Source: Hofstenia miamia (lineage: Eukaryota > Xenacoelomorpha > Acoela). From it: a stretch of DNA of 64,000 nt. Below, in pieces: positions 1 through 12,420 of this stretch. Positions within the stretch are counted from its first letter, which is position 1, and the number at the start of each line of letters is the position of its first letter. The DNA lies in assembly GCA_004352715.1 (NCBI GenBank), contig SCFE01000004.1:181765-245764 (forward strand), in the 5' to 3' direction. Position numbers and translations under genes: made by a program. Under the pieces are notes generated by a model. The model ran no database searches and was not told the origin of the DNA. It saw only the letters and a program-made list of their open reading frames with translations.

Positions 1-16
1 ATATATATATATATAT
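1..16. repeat. (AT)n microsatellite at window edge
   Basis: The window opens with eight AT units, the first of many (TA)n tracts in this window. It probably continues outside. Confidence 0.9.
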
Positions 17-2784
17 GCTTGGCTTTATCAATACCTCGTGTTGACATCATATAGGCAGGGTTGCACTGTTTTAAGCAAATGTTTAAACAGGACGAAAAGA
101 ACATGTTTAAAACACCTTGAAAAAACAGCAATGTTTTTTATATTTTTTTTATTTTAAGTAACTGCTAGTGGTAATTAGAGTATTTATTTCATTTAGACAT
201 ATCAGAATATCCAAATGGCTGGCAAACTGGTGCTTGCAATACCATAATATTAAAATAATTTTGGGCACGGTGTTGTTGTAGATTTATTGAGCAGAATTTT
301 CTGTAAAACTTTTACAGTTCTCAAGAGATATACAATAACAAACTTTTAAATGTAGAACATACATATATAATTGTACATGCATATTTATTTTGACAAAAAA
401 CATAAAAAAACATGCTTTTTGTTTAACTTGAAAACGCTTTAAGCAAATCTCTGCATTATAGGTCAGGAGTTTTATAACAACTTTGAATTCATATTGTGTC
501 TATTTCAATAGTTTATGTTCAGTACCTCGATGCATTAATAAATTTCTCAAATTTTTTATCCACTAAATTTTTGAATCCTTCACCCCAAATCTTTGAGAAA
601 ATCCGCTACTACTAAAACGATATAATTAAGTCAAATTTGGTAAACTTCATTATTAAGTTTTAAAAAAAATTTATTCTGGTTTGTATTAGTGATTACTGAC
701 AGATTCTAAACATGAGTTGTTTACAGTTGTCAAAATAATGATTTACTTTGAAAGTTCTTCTGCCATTATTTCCCCCCGCTGTATCAGTCAATATTGTTAC
801 AGTTGCTTCATATTTATAAAAAATTAATAAGAAAACTTCGTAAGTATATGAAATTTGGCTGTTGTTTATGATTTCTCCTAGCAACATATACAGATTATAA
901 CAAATATGTTCGACTGAAATTGAAGGTAGAAAATACTGTCTAAAATTTGCTTTAGGTGAAGGCCTATTTATGATTTCTTGATGACAGGGAAATCTCAGGT
1001 GTGATGATATAGAATGATTAATACATCGTTAAGCAATGAAGGTAGGGAACACATCTTAAGAACAAAATTTATAAAAAAATTTATGAAGAATTGTCTTCGG
1101 CGACGCTTAACACTGTGTTGCGTAATAGTTTGAATACGGTTTTTCTATTTCTTTATATGTACCTACTTGAGTAGCATTTGGTATTCTGGTTCAGGTATAT
1201 CAAATTAGCAAAACCTAAATAGTTGAAAATATTTATATCAAATTTCAAGGATTCTTATGACACATGAGGTGCCCATGAGAAACGAAATTCCCATTTCATG
1301 AGATGAAGTGGAGCATTTCTTATGGAAAGTGGCTACCGCATAGGACTGATAGATATCTCAATGGAAAAAACTCCCCAAGTTTTTTAGCGATTATTCTTAC
1401 CACATTTATGCAATTGCTATAGTTCTTACGCTATTTCCCAACAATTAATGGCCTATACAAGACATGTGAATTTAATCGCAGAGGAGTCAAACATGTTGTA
1501 AATGGATAATTTGACTCATTAATTCATTTGATGTCATTTCTATGGTCTATCACTTTAATCCTTATCCCATTACACAAAAATTTTCATTATATTAAATGAA
1601 TCAAAATAGACTGTACTGAAAAATATAAATTTTATTTCTAGGATCACATTTTATCAAAGTTGTCGCAATGATATCGTCTTGATACCAATAATAGACTGCA
1701 GAACAATTGGTTTATTTTTGTAAATTAGATATCACTATGCTAACAAAATAATTCATGCTCTCTAAAAATTTTATATTCTTACTCTGAAGCACCTAATGGT
1801 CAAGAACTAGAAATTTTATAATGTTGTAAGTGACTTTATAAATATAAGAAAGGATTCCTTTAATATAGGATTTTCAAGTCAAGTCATAAAGCATCAGAAT
1901 GAAAAATGGACACTAAAAAAAGCACACACGAACATAAATTACAACACACTTTGCTTTATGAGAGTAGTTGATCAGGATTCATATCAAACAAGCCTGAATA
2001 TGATTCATGCTTGCAATTTTAGTATTTTTACAGCCAAATTAGGTCAAGCTCAGGAGAAAGTCAGCTTCGGAAAGGGTTGATTTTTGGCCACAGATCAAGG
2101 CCCTGCCCGGGTCCACTTATTAAAGTCCAAGCACAGTGTTTGCCCGCTATTTACAATAATTTCACGGTGAGCCGAAAAAATCAAGCCCTGCTTTTTCCTA
2201 GGGAATATTGTGAAATGCGCTTTTTTGTAAAGAACCATAATAATAACAAATGTTTAACTCTATACTGCCCAAAATTCCAAAAAAGATATTTTATCCACAT
2301 TTTCAAAAAATTCTCAAAGCCTTGGAAATTCATACAGTCTATGGCAGTGTTGCAAACATCTATGCTAATTAACGGGCTGGCTTGGCTCTCCTCACTCATT
2401 TGAAAAGTTTTAATTGCATGTAACGTTCGCAAAGGAACTCTCGCTTCTATTAAAGAATTACAATGCATTTTTAGCAAGTGTTTTTTAAACCAGCTAACCA
2501 TAGTTTCTTAATAGCCTGAATGTTTCAGTTTAGAATCTAAACGGCTCAGCTGGGCTAAAAATGACTTCCATTGCAACACTGATCTATGACTATACTTTCT
2601 GCCCTTTATTCCGAAAATGTGTGATAAATGTTATTCCTGTATCTGGAATGTGTCAAACTATTTTTTATCACAAACAAAATATTAGGAACACTTCCACAAT
2701 TTCGGATAGTTATTTGTAAATCAAATCAAAATGATAATCCCAAATATTTAATAACCCTGGAACCTGGAAGCATAATTATTCAAC
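17..2784. other. AT-rich DNA without recognisable gene
   Basis: I see no coding signal, tandem array or terminal repeats here. The short ORFs near 2077-2501 overlap on opposite strands, show no family motif and no splice context, and are best treated as chance. The stretch near 2090-2200 is somewhat more GC-rich and may be an old repeat, but I cannot classify it. Confidence 0.6.
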
Positions 2785-3102
2785 ATGACATCTTCAAATG
2801 ATGGGTCTGTGCAAGTTGCCCAAGCTATCCGGACAACTTTGGGTTCCTCAAAAGGAATTTACAAAAAGGCAGTCGAGAAGCATTTGTGCGAAACATCTTA
2901 CTTCAAGATACGGTGGTTGCTTCCTTATGCCAAGGAGAAAGACATCTTTTGTGCCATACTCAATCTAACTGCTAATGATGCAATCAAAAGCTGTCAAGTA
3001 TTGCACGATGTTCTGGATACAACGTTCGAAGCAGTGGCCTACGCAGGGGGGAACATGGTGGAATTTCCCTCCGTCAGGTTTTCAAATTTGATTTTGACTT
3101 AA
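2785..3102 (+). CDS. Unrecognised 105-residue ORF, possibly an exon or retrocopy
   Basis: I do not recognise this protein. It starts at an ATG, is free of stops for 105 codons, and is clearly less AT-rich than the DNA around it, which is why I list it. It has no transmembrane helix, coiled coil or zinc motif; four cysteines are spread through it. Near its end the sequence CAG/GTTTTC at about 3077 could be a splice donor, in which case the last residues would be intron. An AATAAA overlaps the stop codon region (about 3102-3108), which would fit a short retrocopied transcript. It could equally be part of an unclassified repeat together with the GC-rich hairpin 100 bp downstream. Confidence 0.3.
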   Translation: MTSSNDGSVQVAQAIRTTLGSSKGIYKKAVEKHLCETSYFKIRWLLPYAKEKDIFCAILNLTANDAIKSCQVLHDVLDTTFEAVAYAGGNMVEFPSVRFSNLILT

Positions 3103-3199
3103 TAAATCAACAAATTTTTCATAAAAAATTGAAAAATTTAAAATCTAGGATCGCGAAATGCATTTTTTCTATTTTCTCAAAATTTTCAAAAAAATTTAA

Positions 3200-3216
3200 G
3201 CGGGGCTTCGCCCCGC
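3200..3216. repeat. GC-rich perfect hairpin
   Basis: A 7-bp stem (GCGGGGC / GCCCCGC) closes over a 3-base TTC loop. It stands out in AT-rich DNA and is followed by a stretch of normal GC content to about 3330. No run of T follows, so it is not a terminator; it is more likely part of a dispersed repeat. Confidence 0.6.
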
Positions 3217-3420
3217 ATTGGATAATGACGAAAATGTCCCATCTCGTCAGAAAATCCTGCGTACGCCCCTCGTTCGAAGTATCAAAGCTTGTGAAGTTTT
3301 CACCAAAGCGTGGTGCCATGTTCAAATAGGCCAGGCTTTTTGTACACATTAAGTAAAATTTACCATCAGCAGCTAAGATGTCGCTTAGGAACTTGAGATG
3401 TAGCCAACAGTGCTGCATCT

Positions 3421-3615
3421 GATTCTACTAGCACACCTAAATGGCATAATTCCATTCATTTCGCTAACTCTTCAGCTGATGCCTTGTCACATAGACAACT
3501 TGAGCAATACTCTGAAATCAACTTCGACTTCGCTTCAGAGGAAGCCCATACAGCTATTATGACTGCTACCACACTACAACAGTTATGGAGTGGCGACTGG
3601 ATTGACTCCATCTAA
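3421..3615 (+). pseudogene. Retroelement RNase H C-terminal-like fragment
   Basis: A plus-strand frame open to a TAA at 3613-3615 contains the residues NSSADALSHRQLEQ. ADALSxR is the conserved end of the RNase H domain in Ty3/gypsy and related LTR and DIRS-type retroelements. No integrase, RT or LTR is recognisable beside it, and the frame closes at once, so this would be a decayed remnant. The call rests on one short motif. Confidence 0.3.
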
Positions 3616-5508
3616 TCAACGCTGCTTCAGCATTAAAGCTGATTTGGATTTTGATGAGCCTGAGTTGCCGCGAAGCAGCAGTTCAAGACTGGCATTATAA
3701 TAAGGGTCTTAACCTGATTGTTGCACTGTTCAAGAGCAGATTTGATCAACCCAAATTCCGAATGTCCAATAATGTGGTAGAATTACTGCTTCTTGTATTT
3801 GTGGTCGATCGTGTTAGATTGTCTTCGATGACGTTATTGCTTTCTACAGAATATATTTTCATTTTGATCCACTCAAACTACATTTTCAGATTCTGTCATC
3901 ATCATATCCTGGAAACAAATAGATTATCTGCATTTGCGACATCCAAGAATACCTGCAAGTGTAACGGCTCTCCTTTGATGTATATATGCTGATATCAGAA
4001 ACTGCAGTGGGAATTCAGTTAGAAAGCACTCTTTTAGTGCACTCGGATACCTCAAAGCTTATCTGAGAGCTACGATGATGCAAAGCTTCACCAAGTCCAC
4101 CAGGAACACATAGATCATCTGTCACTCGAAATCGTGGCGGATACTTTTGTCAAGAGCAGTGAAAATTGGATGTCTTATTGTTTGGAAAGTTTGCAAAGTG
4201 TGTATAACATTGCGGTTTTCATGTTTTTCTGCGTTATTCTGCATATTACTATAGTGTATGCAATATGTATATACAATGAAATATACGGCTAACATTGGGC
4301 TGTTACATTTTCTGATATTTGTCGTATGCCTGAATTTATTATTTTAAATAAATATTAAACTTTTATAAACTAAGTAATTATCATCGATAATTTCAATCTT
4401 TAGCATGAAATGCTTTGCTGGAGAAATATATTCTTAAATTTAATTTATCTAAAATTTGAACATATTACGGCAGAGATCCGACATGCAACTTTTGAGGTTC
4501 TAATGTAATAAATTTATTTCTTTGAGAAAATTCTCATCGCCTAACCAACAAATATCTGCTTCTGCCGGAACTAAATGGTTAATAGCACATGATAATAAGA
4601 AATGCGATTTCTCAAGTAATTTCGCAATTCTCATAGCATAGTCTGAGATTTTTAATACCTAGCAACATTGCCGCAAATATATTTCTAAACTGAAAAAATA
4701 TACGTAAAATTGAAGAATAAGCAAGAAGCAGTGGCAATTTCCATGGTAATTGCGCACAGTGGGAAAGATTGGTTCATTTCATTAACGTATGGGAAATATG
4801 GTAGCACACGCAATGCGGTATCCATGTGATGAATTCTTCGAAATTTGACATACGTGCTTGATAAATGCGATTCTAAAAATATAATATATAATAGTTTAAT
4901 TTGATTGCTTTAGATAGTATACATGACCCTATGAAAAACAAGTCTTGTTTTTGCAAAATTGCAATGCAGTTGAATATGCAAAACCTTTTGCATACAAATA
5001 TATATATTCATAGAGTCATAGAGTCAACATATCAAACTTAATAAAATGAACATGGAAATTTGTACTCTTAATCATAAAAAACTTAAACTTTTGGTAAAAT
5101 GTGGCTATTTTTCAAATTCAAACTTATAATGTTGTAAATATGTACCATAAGGTAAAAAATTGATAGATTTAGCTTATGGTAATGATCACTTATAGTTTAA
5201 AATGAGTATTTCAGCCTCGAAAATTTTCGAAATAGATATTATGGTGAAAGATTATGATCTTGTTCACTTTTGCTTACTTAATATTAGGTTTTAGCCCAGC
5301 ACTCCAGTCCCATGGGATGAGAAATAAACACCTTGAGTCCTTATGGGAGAATGGAATCCAAAAATTTCGTAGGACCAAACTAGTATTAAGTGGGATTAGG
5401 ACCATACTTCAAAGTCTAGTAGATTCCATTACATATTATTCAATAGCGTAATCATGAAAGGTGGTTGTAGTGACATAACATGCTACACTTGTAAATTTGT
5501 AATTTCAA
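3616..5508. other. No recognisable gene; possible retroelement debris at the left
   Basis: The ORF at 3651-3992 follows the RNase H-like fragment and may be further debris, but it shows no integrase motif. From about 4200 to 5500 the DNA is AT-rich and featureless to my reading. Confidence 0.5.
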
Positions 5509-6345
5509 ATGAAAATGAATTTCAATGTCCATTTAAATAAGAAAACTTGCGCTGGTTTCTCTAACACAAAAGCAGATCTACTATTAAAAATGGAAGATCA
5601 AATTATTAACTTCTGCAATGTTTGCTCTAATTTGAAAAGGAAAGAAGCTTTTCTTAACTCAGAATTTAACATGAATAAATTGAATGAGGAAGAAAAAAGA
5701 CAAAATGCGTTACTATTGAAAACCATATCCAAAATCGAGAAGATAAAGGTTGATATAAATCAATTAAATTCTCAAGTAAGCACTTTTTATAATGACATTG
5801 AGAATATGTCATCTAAAATCCAACATGATCAAGAGAATTTTCTTCAAAAAGAGCTCACAAATGTAAAATCGTTAATTCGAAATCTGATACCAAAACAAAT
5901 GAATGATATTGCTAAAACAGAAAATTTAAGAACATCCTCTGATCATACTCTCAAGACTATTAGAGTAACAAATTTACATGAAGCGGAAAAGAATTCAATT
6001 GAAAATGATGGCATTGAAATAAAAAATATTTTTTTCTATCTAGATAAGAATCATGAAATTGAAGACATGTATCACGTTGGTAAAAAACTCAAAAACCGCG
6101 CAAGCCCAATCATGGTCAAATTTAGGAGTCCGTGGGCTGCTAAAACTATTTTGTCTAAAGCATACAAGTTAAAAGAATATCAAAGGGCGGTTTTCATAAA
6201 CAGAGCCTCAAACAAAGATGAGGCCGAAATCGAGAAGTTATTACTGAAAAGCGGTATGAATTAATACAGAATGGAATTGTAAGACATCCTATCAATATAA
6301 AAAATTTGGTGTTGTTTGTAAATGGGGTGAAAAGCAAGGCGAGTT
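5509..6345 (+). pseudogene. LINE ORF1-type protein (coiled coil + RRM-like region), frameshifted
   Basis: The open part is 251 codons. Residues about 55-125 are heptad-like and rich in Lys, Glu and Asn, predicting a coiled coil that would trimerise the protein. Residues about 145-250 match the nucleic-acid-binding half of non-LTR retrotransposon ORF1 proteins, seen in the stretches VGKKLKNRASPIMVKFRS and KLKEYQRAVFINRAS. The frame breaks near 6255: the same domain continues in the next frame (RYELIQNGIVRHPINIKN), then stops near 6345. In an intact element this protein coats the element RNA. About 40 bp further on the endonuclease begins on the same strand, as expected for ORF1-ORF2 order. It is a decayed copy and unlikely to be expressed. 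Confidence 0.75.
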
Positions 6346-6383
6346 GACTAGCTGTTTCTGAATTCAGTGATCATACAAGTTCA

Positions 6384-7169
6384 CCTAAACACCCTGTTCC
6401 ATCTATCCTGCTTCTTAATGCTCGATCACTGAAAAAACATCTTGCCATACCACAACTTGACTTGAATCTACACACTTACAAGATTGATATCTGTCTTATA
6501 ACAGAGTCTTGGTTTTATGAAAATATATCTGATAATTACGCACGTACCACAGGATATCAATGTGTCCGAGTGGACAGATCCAACACCAGTTCCCCCAAGA
6601 AATCCGGCGAAGGGGTGTGTGCCTATACCTTGATGCCAGTATCCAATATTCAATACCAATGTTTGAATGGCTATGGCTGATGATTAACATTTGTAACCAC
6701 ATTGTCCTGGTATGCCTGGTTTATTTCCCACCTGACATGAATGCTGAGCAGTGTCTTCAATTCGAAGAAGAAATGATTACCAGGATTGACGCGGCCACTA
6801 TTCTCCACCCACATCTACCTTCATTTTGGGGAGGGAGGTGATTTCAATCACCTCGACTATCCGAAAATTGCAAGGCGTCATAACTTTACAATAAGGAACA
6901 AAGAAGCCACCTGTGCACGAAAGCTACTTAATGTTGTGCTGACCAATCACTCATATTACTTCCACAAAGCGGCGAGCATAGATACGCTCGCACATTCTGA
7001 CGATTTAGGTGTTATATGTATGGCTAAAACAAAGATTCAGAAAAAGAGCTGTTATGCTGAATTTAGTGATTACAAAATGCGTAATATTCAAATTCTGGAT
7101 CATCAACTAGCTGTTTGTAACTTATCTCCAGAGAATGATCGTCCTGTGATTAACATATGGAGAAATTGA
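6384..7169 (+). pseudogene. LINE ORF2 endonuclease (APE/EEP) domain, frameshifted
   Basis: This is the apurinic-type endonuclease that nicks target DNA for CR1/L2/Jockey-like LINEs. Pieces in order: SILLLNARSLKKHL, then IDICLITESWFYENISD (the catalytic Glu of the TES/TET motif), then VRVDRSN...SGEGVCAY, all in one frame to about 6640. The frame then shifts: IVLVCLVYFPPDMNAEQ lies in the frame around 6690-6830, and GGDFNHLDYPKI (the GDFN motif) in a third frame from 6835. The terminal SDH motif reads AHSDDLGVI, so the catalytic His is replaced by Asp. With two shifts and this substitution the enzyme is dead. The matching RT lies 2.7 kb downstream on the same strand, which suggests one LINE opened by later insertions. 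Confidence 0.8.
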
Positions 7170-7885
7170 GAACATCATTTTTGTAAACGTTGTAGCCATC
7201 TAACGGATCAATTTGAAAATTTATATTGCCCTGCAAAATTAAAATTTACAATTTATGCTGACAGAAAATACTTTGTAGGAATTAATTATAGCATTCTCTT
7301 ATCTAATGCCAGCAAAGCTGTTACTATAAATATTTAGCGCATTGCAAAATGAATCAATAACAACATATAAAAGCTTTTATGTGCATTTTCTAAACAGTGG
7401 ATATAGTTATTTCGACATCTACGTCTAAACAAACACAACCGTTAATCCTATTTAAAGTATTGCAACTACTAGATGAACTTGTCGAATGCATATAGAACAA
7501 TTTTGTATACTGTAAACTATCCTGCTTTATTTGAGATTGCATGAAAATTATATTAAGAATCAAGGCAATTTATAAAAATTTATAGTTTGTCTAGCGGAAT
7601 ATTTAAATCAATCATTTTAGGCATATTCAAATTGCGCCCACGAACAAGATCTGGTCACCCTTAATTTCATTACATCGGTCACTTTGAGATGTGTCTCTGG
7701 CAGGGGTGTCCATGCAAGTTAAGGGACAAATGTGTCATTAATTCTGGCAGGTCACGCATGACTTCCGAAAAATTTGACACAAAGCTTAAAATTAATTGAT
7801 GTTTACCGAAAAATTATATTCTGAAGGGTGGCTCATCAAAATAATTAGTTCAAAAATTAAGTCAAATTATTCAAACCAGAGTTGA

Positions 7886-8043
7886 ATCCGGCCGGAAATT
7901 TTAAGGCCGGGGCCGGTAGTTGGCCAGCAATAGCTAATATATTTTATAATTTTGGCCGATAAACAGCCAAGTAATTTTACCCGTCTTTCATGAATTTGCC
8001 GGCACCGGTCTAACCGCCCCGGCCGGCAAGTAGCCGGTTCCTC
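7886..8043. repeat. GC-rich repeat built from GGCCGG words
   Basis: In about 158 bp the words CCGGCCGG, GGCCGGGGCCGG, TTGGCCAGC, GCCGGCACCGG, CCCCGGCCGGC and GCCGG recur in both orientations, separated by AT-rich filler. The pattern resembles the interior of the hAT-like element at 51588-51968. I could not fix its ends or a target duplication. Confidence 0.5.
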
Positions 8044-8111
8044 CCTGGGTGAAACTAGCCTAATTTAGATGTTTTTATTGAAACAAAGCTCTAACAATCA
8101 ATCATGAGTGC

Positions 8112-8229
8112 CAAGGGTGTCCGCGGTCATGCAGGTCACGGGTCAGAAATGAACTGTTCACGGGTCAAGTTGCCGCGGATCGTGGAGGGTCACGGGTCAA
8201 GTACAAGTGACCCGTGGGCACACCTGTTG
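8112..8229. mobile_element. Short hAT-like non-autonomous element with CACGGGTCA words
   Basis: The left end CAAGGGTGTCC and the right end GGGCACACCTGTTG are approximate inverted repeats of the hAT type (CARGGGTGYCC). Inside, CACGGGTCA occurs three times (near 8138, 8158 and 8191) and once inverted (TGACCCGTG at 8208-8216). No clear 8-bp target duplication is visible, so the ends are tentative. It has no coding capacity. Confidence 0.45.
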
Positions 8230-9438
8230 TCTGGTCATACCGGTTTGGCGCTTCTCAAATCTCAAGCTGCGAAAGCACGTGCAATTATCATATTTATATT
8301 TGCTAAAATATTATTGTAATTACACTGCAATTTACAAAAGCATTCACTTGTATACATTGTACGATTGTGCGAAAAAGTTCATAGATTACATATGTAATTC
8401 ACTAACGTGGGTCAAGTCGTCTTTTTTGAATCAATGCAAGTGCATAACGTAATAGGGCCATTGAACATCGAATGTCGATTCATTCTGGTATAAATTCTGT
8501 AAATAAGAGAACTTGAAAGAGTTTTCTCTATTTTTATTGATGTTTGCTTCGCGGAAAATGAACTGAGAGGGGTGAGACGGTTGATTTCTCATTCAAAGTG
8601 AGGTGATCTTTAGCGCACACCTCGAAATGATCTATTTCCATTTCGTGAACCAATCAATAATGTTCAGCTACAAATGTAGGATGCAATTTCAACAATTACG
8701 CTTAATTTCGTAGTGTGTGTTAATATGGATGCACACCTTGCTGTTTTAATGTCTATTGAAGTCTGGATGTCGCAATGCCTAGTTATTGCAACATTTACGA
8801 TTGAAGTAACTAGGTCATTTCAATTTATCAGTGATGGTTGCTAAACAAGATGATACATGTACTAGGAATTAAACCACTGTATAGTTTATGGCTCAAAAGA
8901 TTCGAAATGATTCAATTTTACCAAAATTGTAATTTAGACACAGGTTTTATAGGAAAGTACTGAACGCAATGCGTTATAAAATTGGCAACTCAATTAGATG
9001 TGTTACCTGTAATTAAAAATTCAATTGAATATTTAATAACAAATTACAAATTTTCAAAAATATGGTGAAAAATCAGTTTGATGCGGTATTAAATTTACTC
9101 AGTTCCTAAATGCTAGTTAGAAGGTGTGCGGCGCACACCGCACATAAAGAGAATACGCTTTTATAGAGGGTGGGATTAAATTACTTGATCTATTAAAAAA
9201 TGTGTATATATACAAACAATAATGATATTCACTATGTGTTTACAGATTGGTACTTCAACATTCAAATCATTTAAAGCAGTATACAAAATGCTTTTATGCA
9301 ATTCTAGCATACTGTATCTAAATGTTCATTTAAAAAATGGAGAGACGCTAGCATAATATTAAATACTTCAAAATATGGGCAAGGAATTTAGTTTTAATAT
9401 TTTTTGCAATATATTTTTAATAATAGCATTTATCCGTT

Positions 9439-9777
9439 GAGCAACATCAATTTTGAAAAAATGCACTCTCAAATTCATGTTTCCAAAAGCTAATATAAAA
9501 TGCTTTGTGGAAAAAAATTGAAAACACATAGAAGAATTCTAAAGACAGATTCGGATAGACAATGAAAAGATCTTAAAAAATTTTAGTATGACTTTTTGAG
9601 TTTTACTTTTTTCTTGGAGCAAACATCAATTTAAAAAAATTTACTCTCAAATTATTGTTTTCAAATTCTAATATAAAATGCTTTGTGTAAAAAAATTGAA
9701 AACACATAGAAGAATTCTAAAGACAGATTCGGATAGACAATGAAAAGATCTTTAAAAAATTTAGTATGACTTTTTGA
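9439..9777. repeat. Tandem duplication, period 178 bp
   Basis: Two copies start at 9439 and 9617 (GAGCAA(A)CATCAA) and end at 9599 and 9777 (ATGACTTTTTGA). The central 90 bp, including AGACAGATTCGGATAGACAA, is identical; the left parts have diverged. It lies just upstream of the LINE RT remnant. Confidence 0.85.
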
Positions 9778-9840
9778 ATTTTTTATTTTTAACTGTATAA
9801 ATTAGAAACTTGTTGTTTTTGCCCTTAAAAATTTTCATTA

Positions 9841-11270
9841 TTCAGGGAGACATCTAGCGAAAAAATTAGGAATTTCGACCAGAATTTCTGTGCTTCAATT
9901 TCTTCATATGCCTACAGCGAGCAAATGAGTCGAATAAGTTCTTTACTCGGTTTAACTCAATGATTAGTAAGGATAGTAACACAGTTAAACCTTACGAAGC
10001 TTCTTCTAATCAGGTTTTTGCAGTCAGCTCCTCAGATGTTGCTACAGTATTTAAACAGTGCAACCCAAATAAGGCAATGGAACCTGACAATCTACCTGGG
10101 TTGTTTTTCAAGAACTATAGCACAGAACTGTCGGAAATATTTGCTACTATATATAATAATATTGTCTCTAGTGGAAATCACCCCTTGCAATGGAAAAGAG
10201 CTCTTTCTTCAATACAGCTTTGCCAAATAAGCTTAATGAAATCATTAATGAAAATTGTTTGATAATGATAAATGGTTTGGTAATTGGCTGCATTCCTATC
10301 TAAGTCATTGGAAACAATGTGTTGTTACATCTAATGGCAAATCATCTAAGCCTAAAGAAACATTAGTGGGCATACCTCAAGGTGATCCAAGCTCCTCAAT
10401 TCTATTTTTTAACTACACGAACAACATAAAACTTCTAAATGATTGCAGTACCAATGCTATAAGATATTGTAGCAATAAACCAACTGAAAAGTCGTATCTA
10501 TTAAGATTCTATGATGACACAACTTTAATATCCGTAATCAAGCATAATAATGCAAAAAGATTTTAAAGGAGCCCAAAATAATGTTAAATTTATTTGTGAT
10601 TAATTCAATGATATGAATCTTTTGCTAAATATCAATAAAACAAACGAATTGATTTTTGCCAATAATAACTTAAGAAATGAAGCACTACTACTACTACAGT
10701 ATGGTAAATATACTCCCATTTGCATAAATGAACACCCCATTAAATGTGTTACATGCTGCGAATATCTGGGTGTCATCATCGATAACAAAATATCATTTGA
10801 GAAACATATAGGAAAAATTCTTAAGAAAGTATAGTTCATTACTAATTCACATATGTTTGTTAGTAGATTTATAAATGAAAATAAGCGTTGGTATATATTC
10901 AAAACTTATATGTTTAGTGGTATTACATATGCTTCATCGGCATGGTTTGGACATCTGAACAATTCACAAAAACAAAAACTGAGAAGAGCACTTAAGCATG
11001 TTTCTTCCTCACTGCGTTTACCAGAAGAAGATATTATACAGGAATGCAACAATGCCCTCACAGTTTGTTTCAAAAAACTCTGTAAATAACATAATATTCA
11101 GCAATAAGCATCCTCTTCTACGGATAATGTGCAGCAAAGAAAGTAATTGCCTTATGTCTCTCAGGCATCTCAGTAACACTTTATATTGCAGTACGTCTAG
11201 AAAACAGAAAACGTTTACTGTGCTTGCACGTCAATATCTGACAACAAATACATTACCTGATTGCTTATAA
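9841..11270 (+). pseudogene. LINE ORF2 reverse transcriptase (CR1/L2-like), deleted and frameshifted
   Basis: RT motifs appear in order on the plus strand. About 9960-10200 gives QCNPNKAMEPDNLPGLFFK (the NP.KA.GPD..P motif) and HPLQWKRAL. About 10255-10560 gives LVGIPQGDPSSSILFFNYTN (the GVPQGS motif) and LLRFYDDTTLI, where the catalytic box is YDD instead of the usual YADD. About 10613-10834 gives LNINKTNELIF and CEYLGVIIDNKISFEKHIGK (thumb). From 10853 the C-terminal part (FSGITYASSAWFGHL) continues through one frame change to a stop near 11270. The segment with the first catalytic Asp is missing between WKRAL and the GNWLHSYL motif. Non-LTR RT primes on nicked DNA; this copy cannot work. 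Confidence 0.85.
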
Positions 11271-11344
11271 AAATGGAATATTACCTATTGCTGTTTAGAT
11301 TAGAACCTTTCCTTTTTATCATATTGACACGGGAAATAAAACTT

Positions 11345-11371
11345 TTATTATGATTATTATTATTATTATTT
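11345..11371 (+). repeat. (ATT)n tail of the LINE
   Basis: A run of ATT units follows the LINE stop codon by about 75 bp. Short simple-repeat tails of this kind mark the 3' end of CR1/L2-type LINEs and so date the orientation and end of the element. Confidence 0.7.
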
Positions 11372-11490
11372 TTATATTGTGTAATCTTCTCAGCAAATAG
11401 TAAAGTTTATGTTTCAACTACATAATGTAAATTGTAAAATGCCTTAAATGGGTATATATGTGCGATATTAAATAAAACACACAAAAACAA

Positions 11491-12420
11491 AACCATTAAT
11501 GCTTCAAAATACGGAAATAAAATCTGAAAATACAATAAAGAAGAGTCGAATTTAAGTGTATATCCGTTTTTCTTTATTTTTTTGATAGTTTTACTAAACC
11601 TTTCATTAAATTGGCATTATGTTCATTGCCTATGACGAAAAGATATCTTTGATTTAGCACATTATTCAGTTTTTTACAACGATTCAGGTGGTGATGGTTG
11701 AATTTATTCAACATTGTAAGCTATTTTTACATTATAATAAGTTAATATTACTAACTTTGTTTTATGTTATTATGATATATTATAAAATTTTATGTTTGTA
11801 TACGTTTAATGTCTTTGTTAACAAAAATTTGCATTAGAGTTGTGGAAAGTATATTTTTTAAAGGAGAAAATTAGTCCAAAAACAACAAAACTTAGAACAT
11901 TAGAAAATTTAAGGTCGACTTTTTCTTTCACATATTTTTATTATTAGTGCTTTTTGGAATATTATTTCTAGATCTATACAGTTAGAACGTAAAATGGGGG
12001 GGGGGGATCCAAGTCAGAACACTATGTAAAACGAAAAAATTGTCAAATGTGCTCAAACATGTTGTATTGAAACCATAGAAAATCGAAAAATGTCAGATGT
12101 ATTAAAACCCTTAGCAATACATTGAACTCTGGAACTTAATCAAATCAATAAAATAACATATTTTAGACTCTCAAATGGTGGAGAAATGTTTGTAAATATA
12201 AAATATATTGGGATTCTCTCTACTGCGATGCCTTTGAAACTCTACCAAGGTCAGATTTTATTTCAAAAATCTGTATATGATTTTGGAACACTTAATATGA
12301 AACGGGATTTAATCCGGTTTCGAATTGCATATTGCAAGATAAATATTTTATACTTGAATTCAATGAGAAAACCGCCGCCTTGAAGTATTTATTTCATTTT
12401 ATATTTTGAACAATAAATGA
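11491..12420. repeat. Long interspersed repeat, copy A, left part
   Basis: This segment aligns, with substitutions and small indels, to 57767-58790. Shared anchors are TGCTTCAAAATACGGAA, GTTGAATTTATTCAACATTG, TGAACTCTGGA and CAATGAGAAA. It holds a run of ten Gs at about 11997. No ORF longer than 65 codons and no terminal inverted repeat are visible, so the class is unknown. Confidence 0.8.

Larger units (their letters stand above)
7170..9438. other. Insert-like stretch between LINE endonuclease and RT parts
   Basis: Apart from the two GC-rich word repeats listed separately (7886-8043 and 8112-8229), this is AT-rich DNA without a gene. A hAT-style end (CAGGGGTGTCCATGC) is present at 7701, but I could not find its partner. 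Because LINE coding is absent here and resumes at about 9841, the stretch is probably a set of insertions plus deletion of the LINE linker. Confidence 0.5.

Noticed and set aside
2077-2501. Overlapping ORFs of 108 and 106 codons on opposite strands
   Set aside because: No family motif, no splice context, and mutual overlap; best explained as chance in a moderately GC-rich patch.
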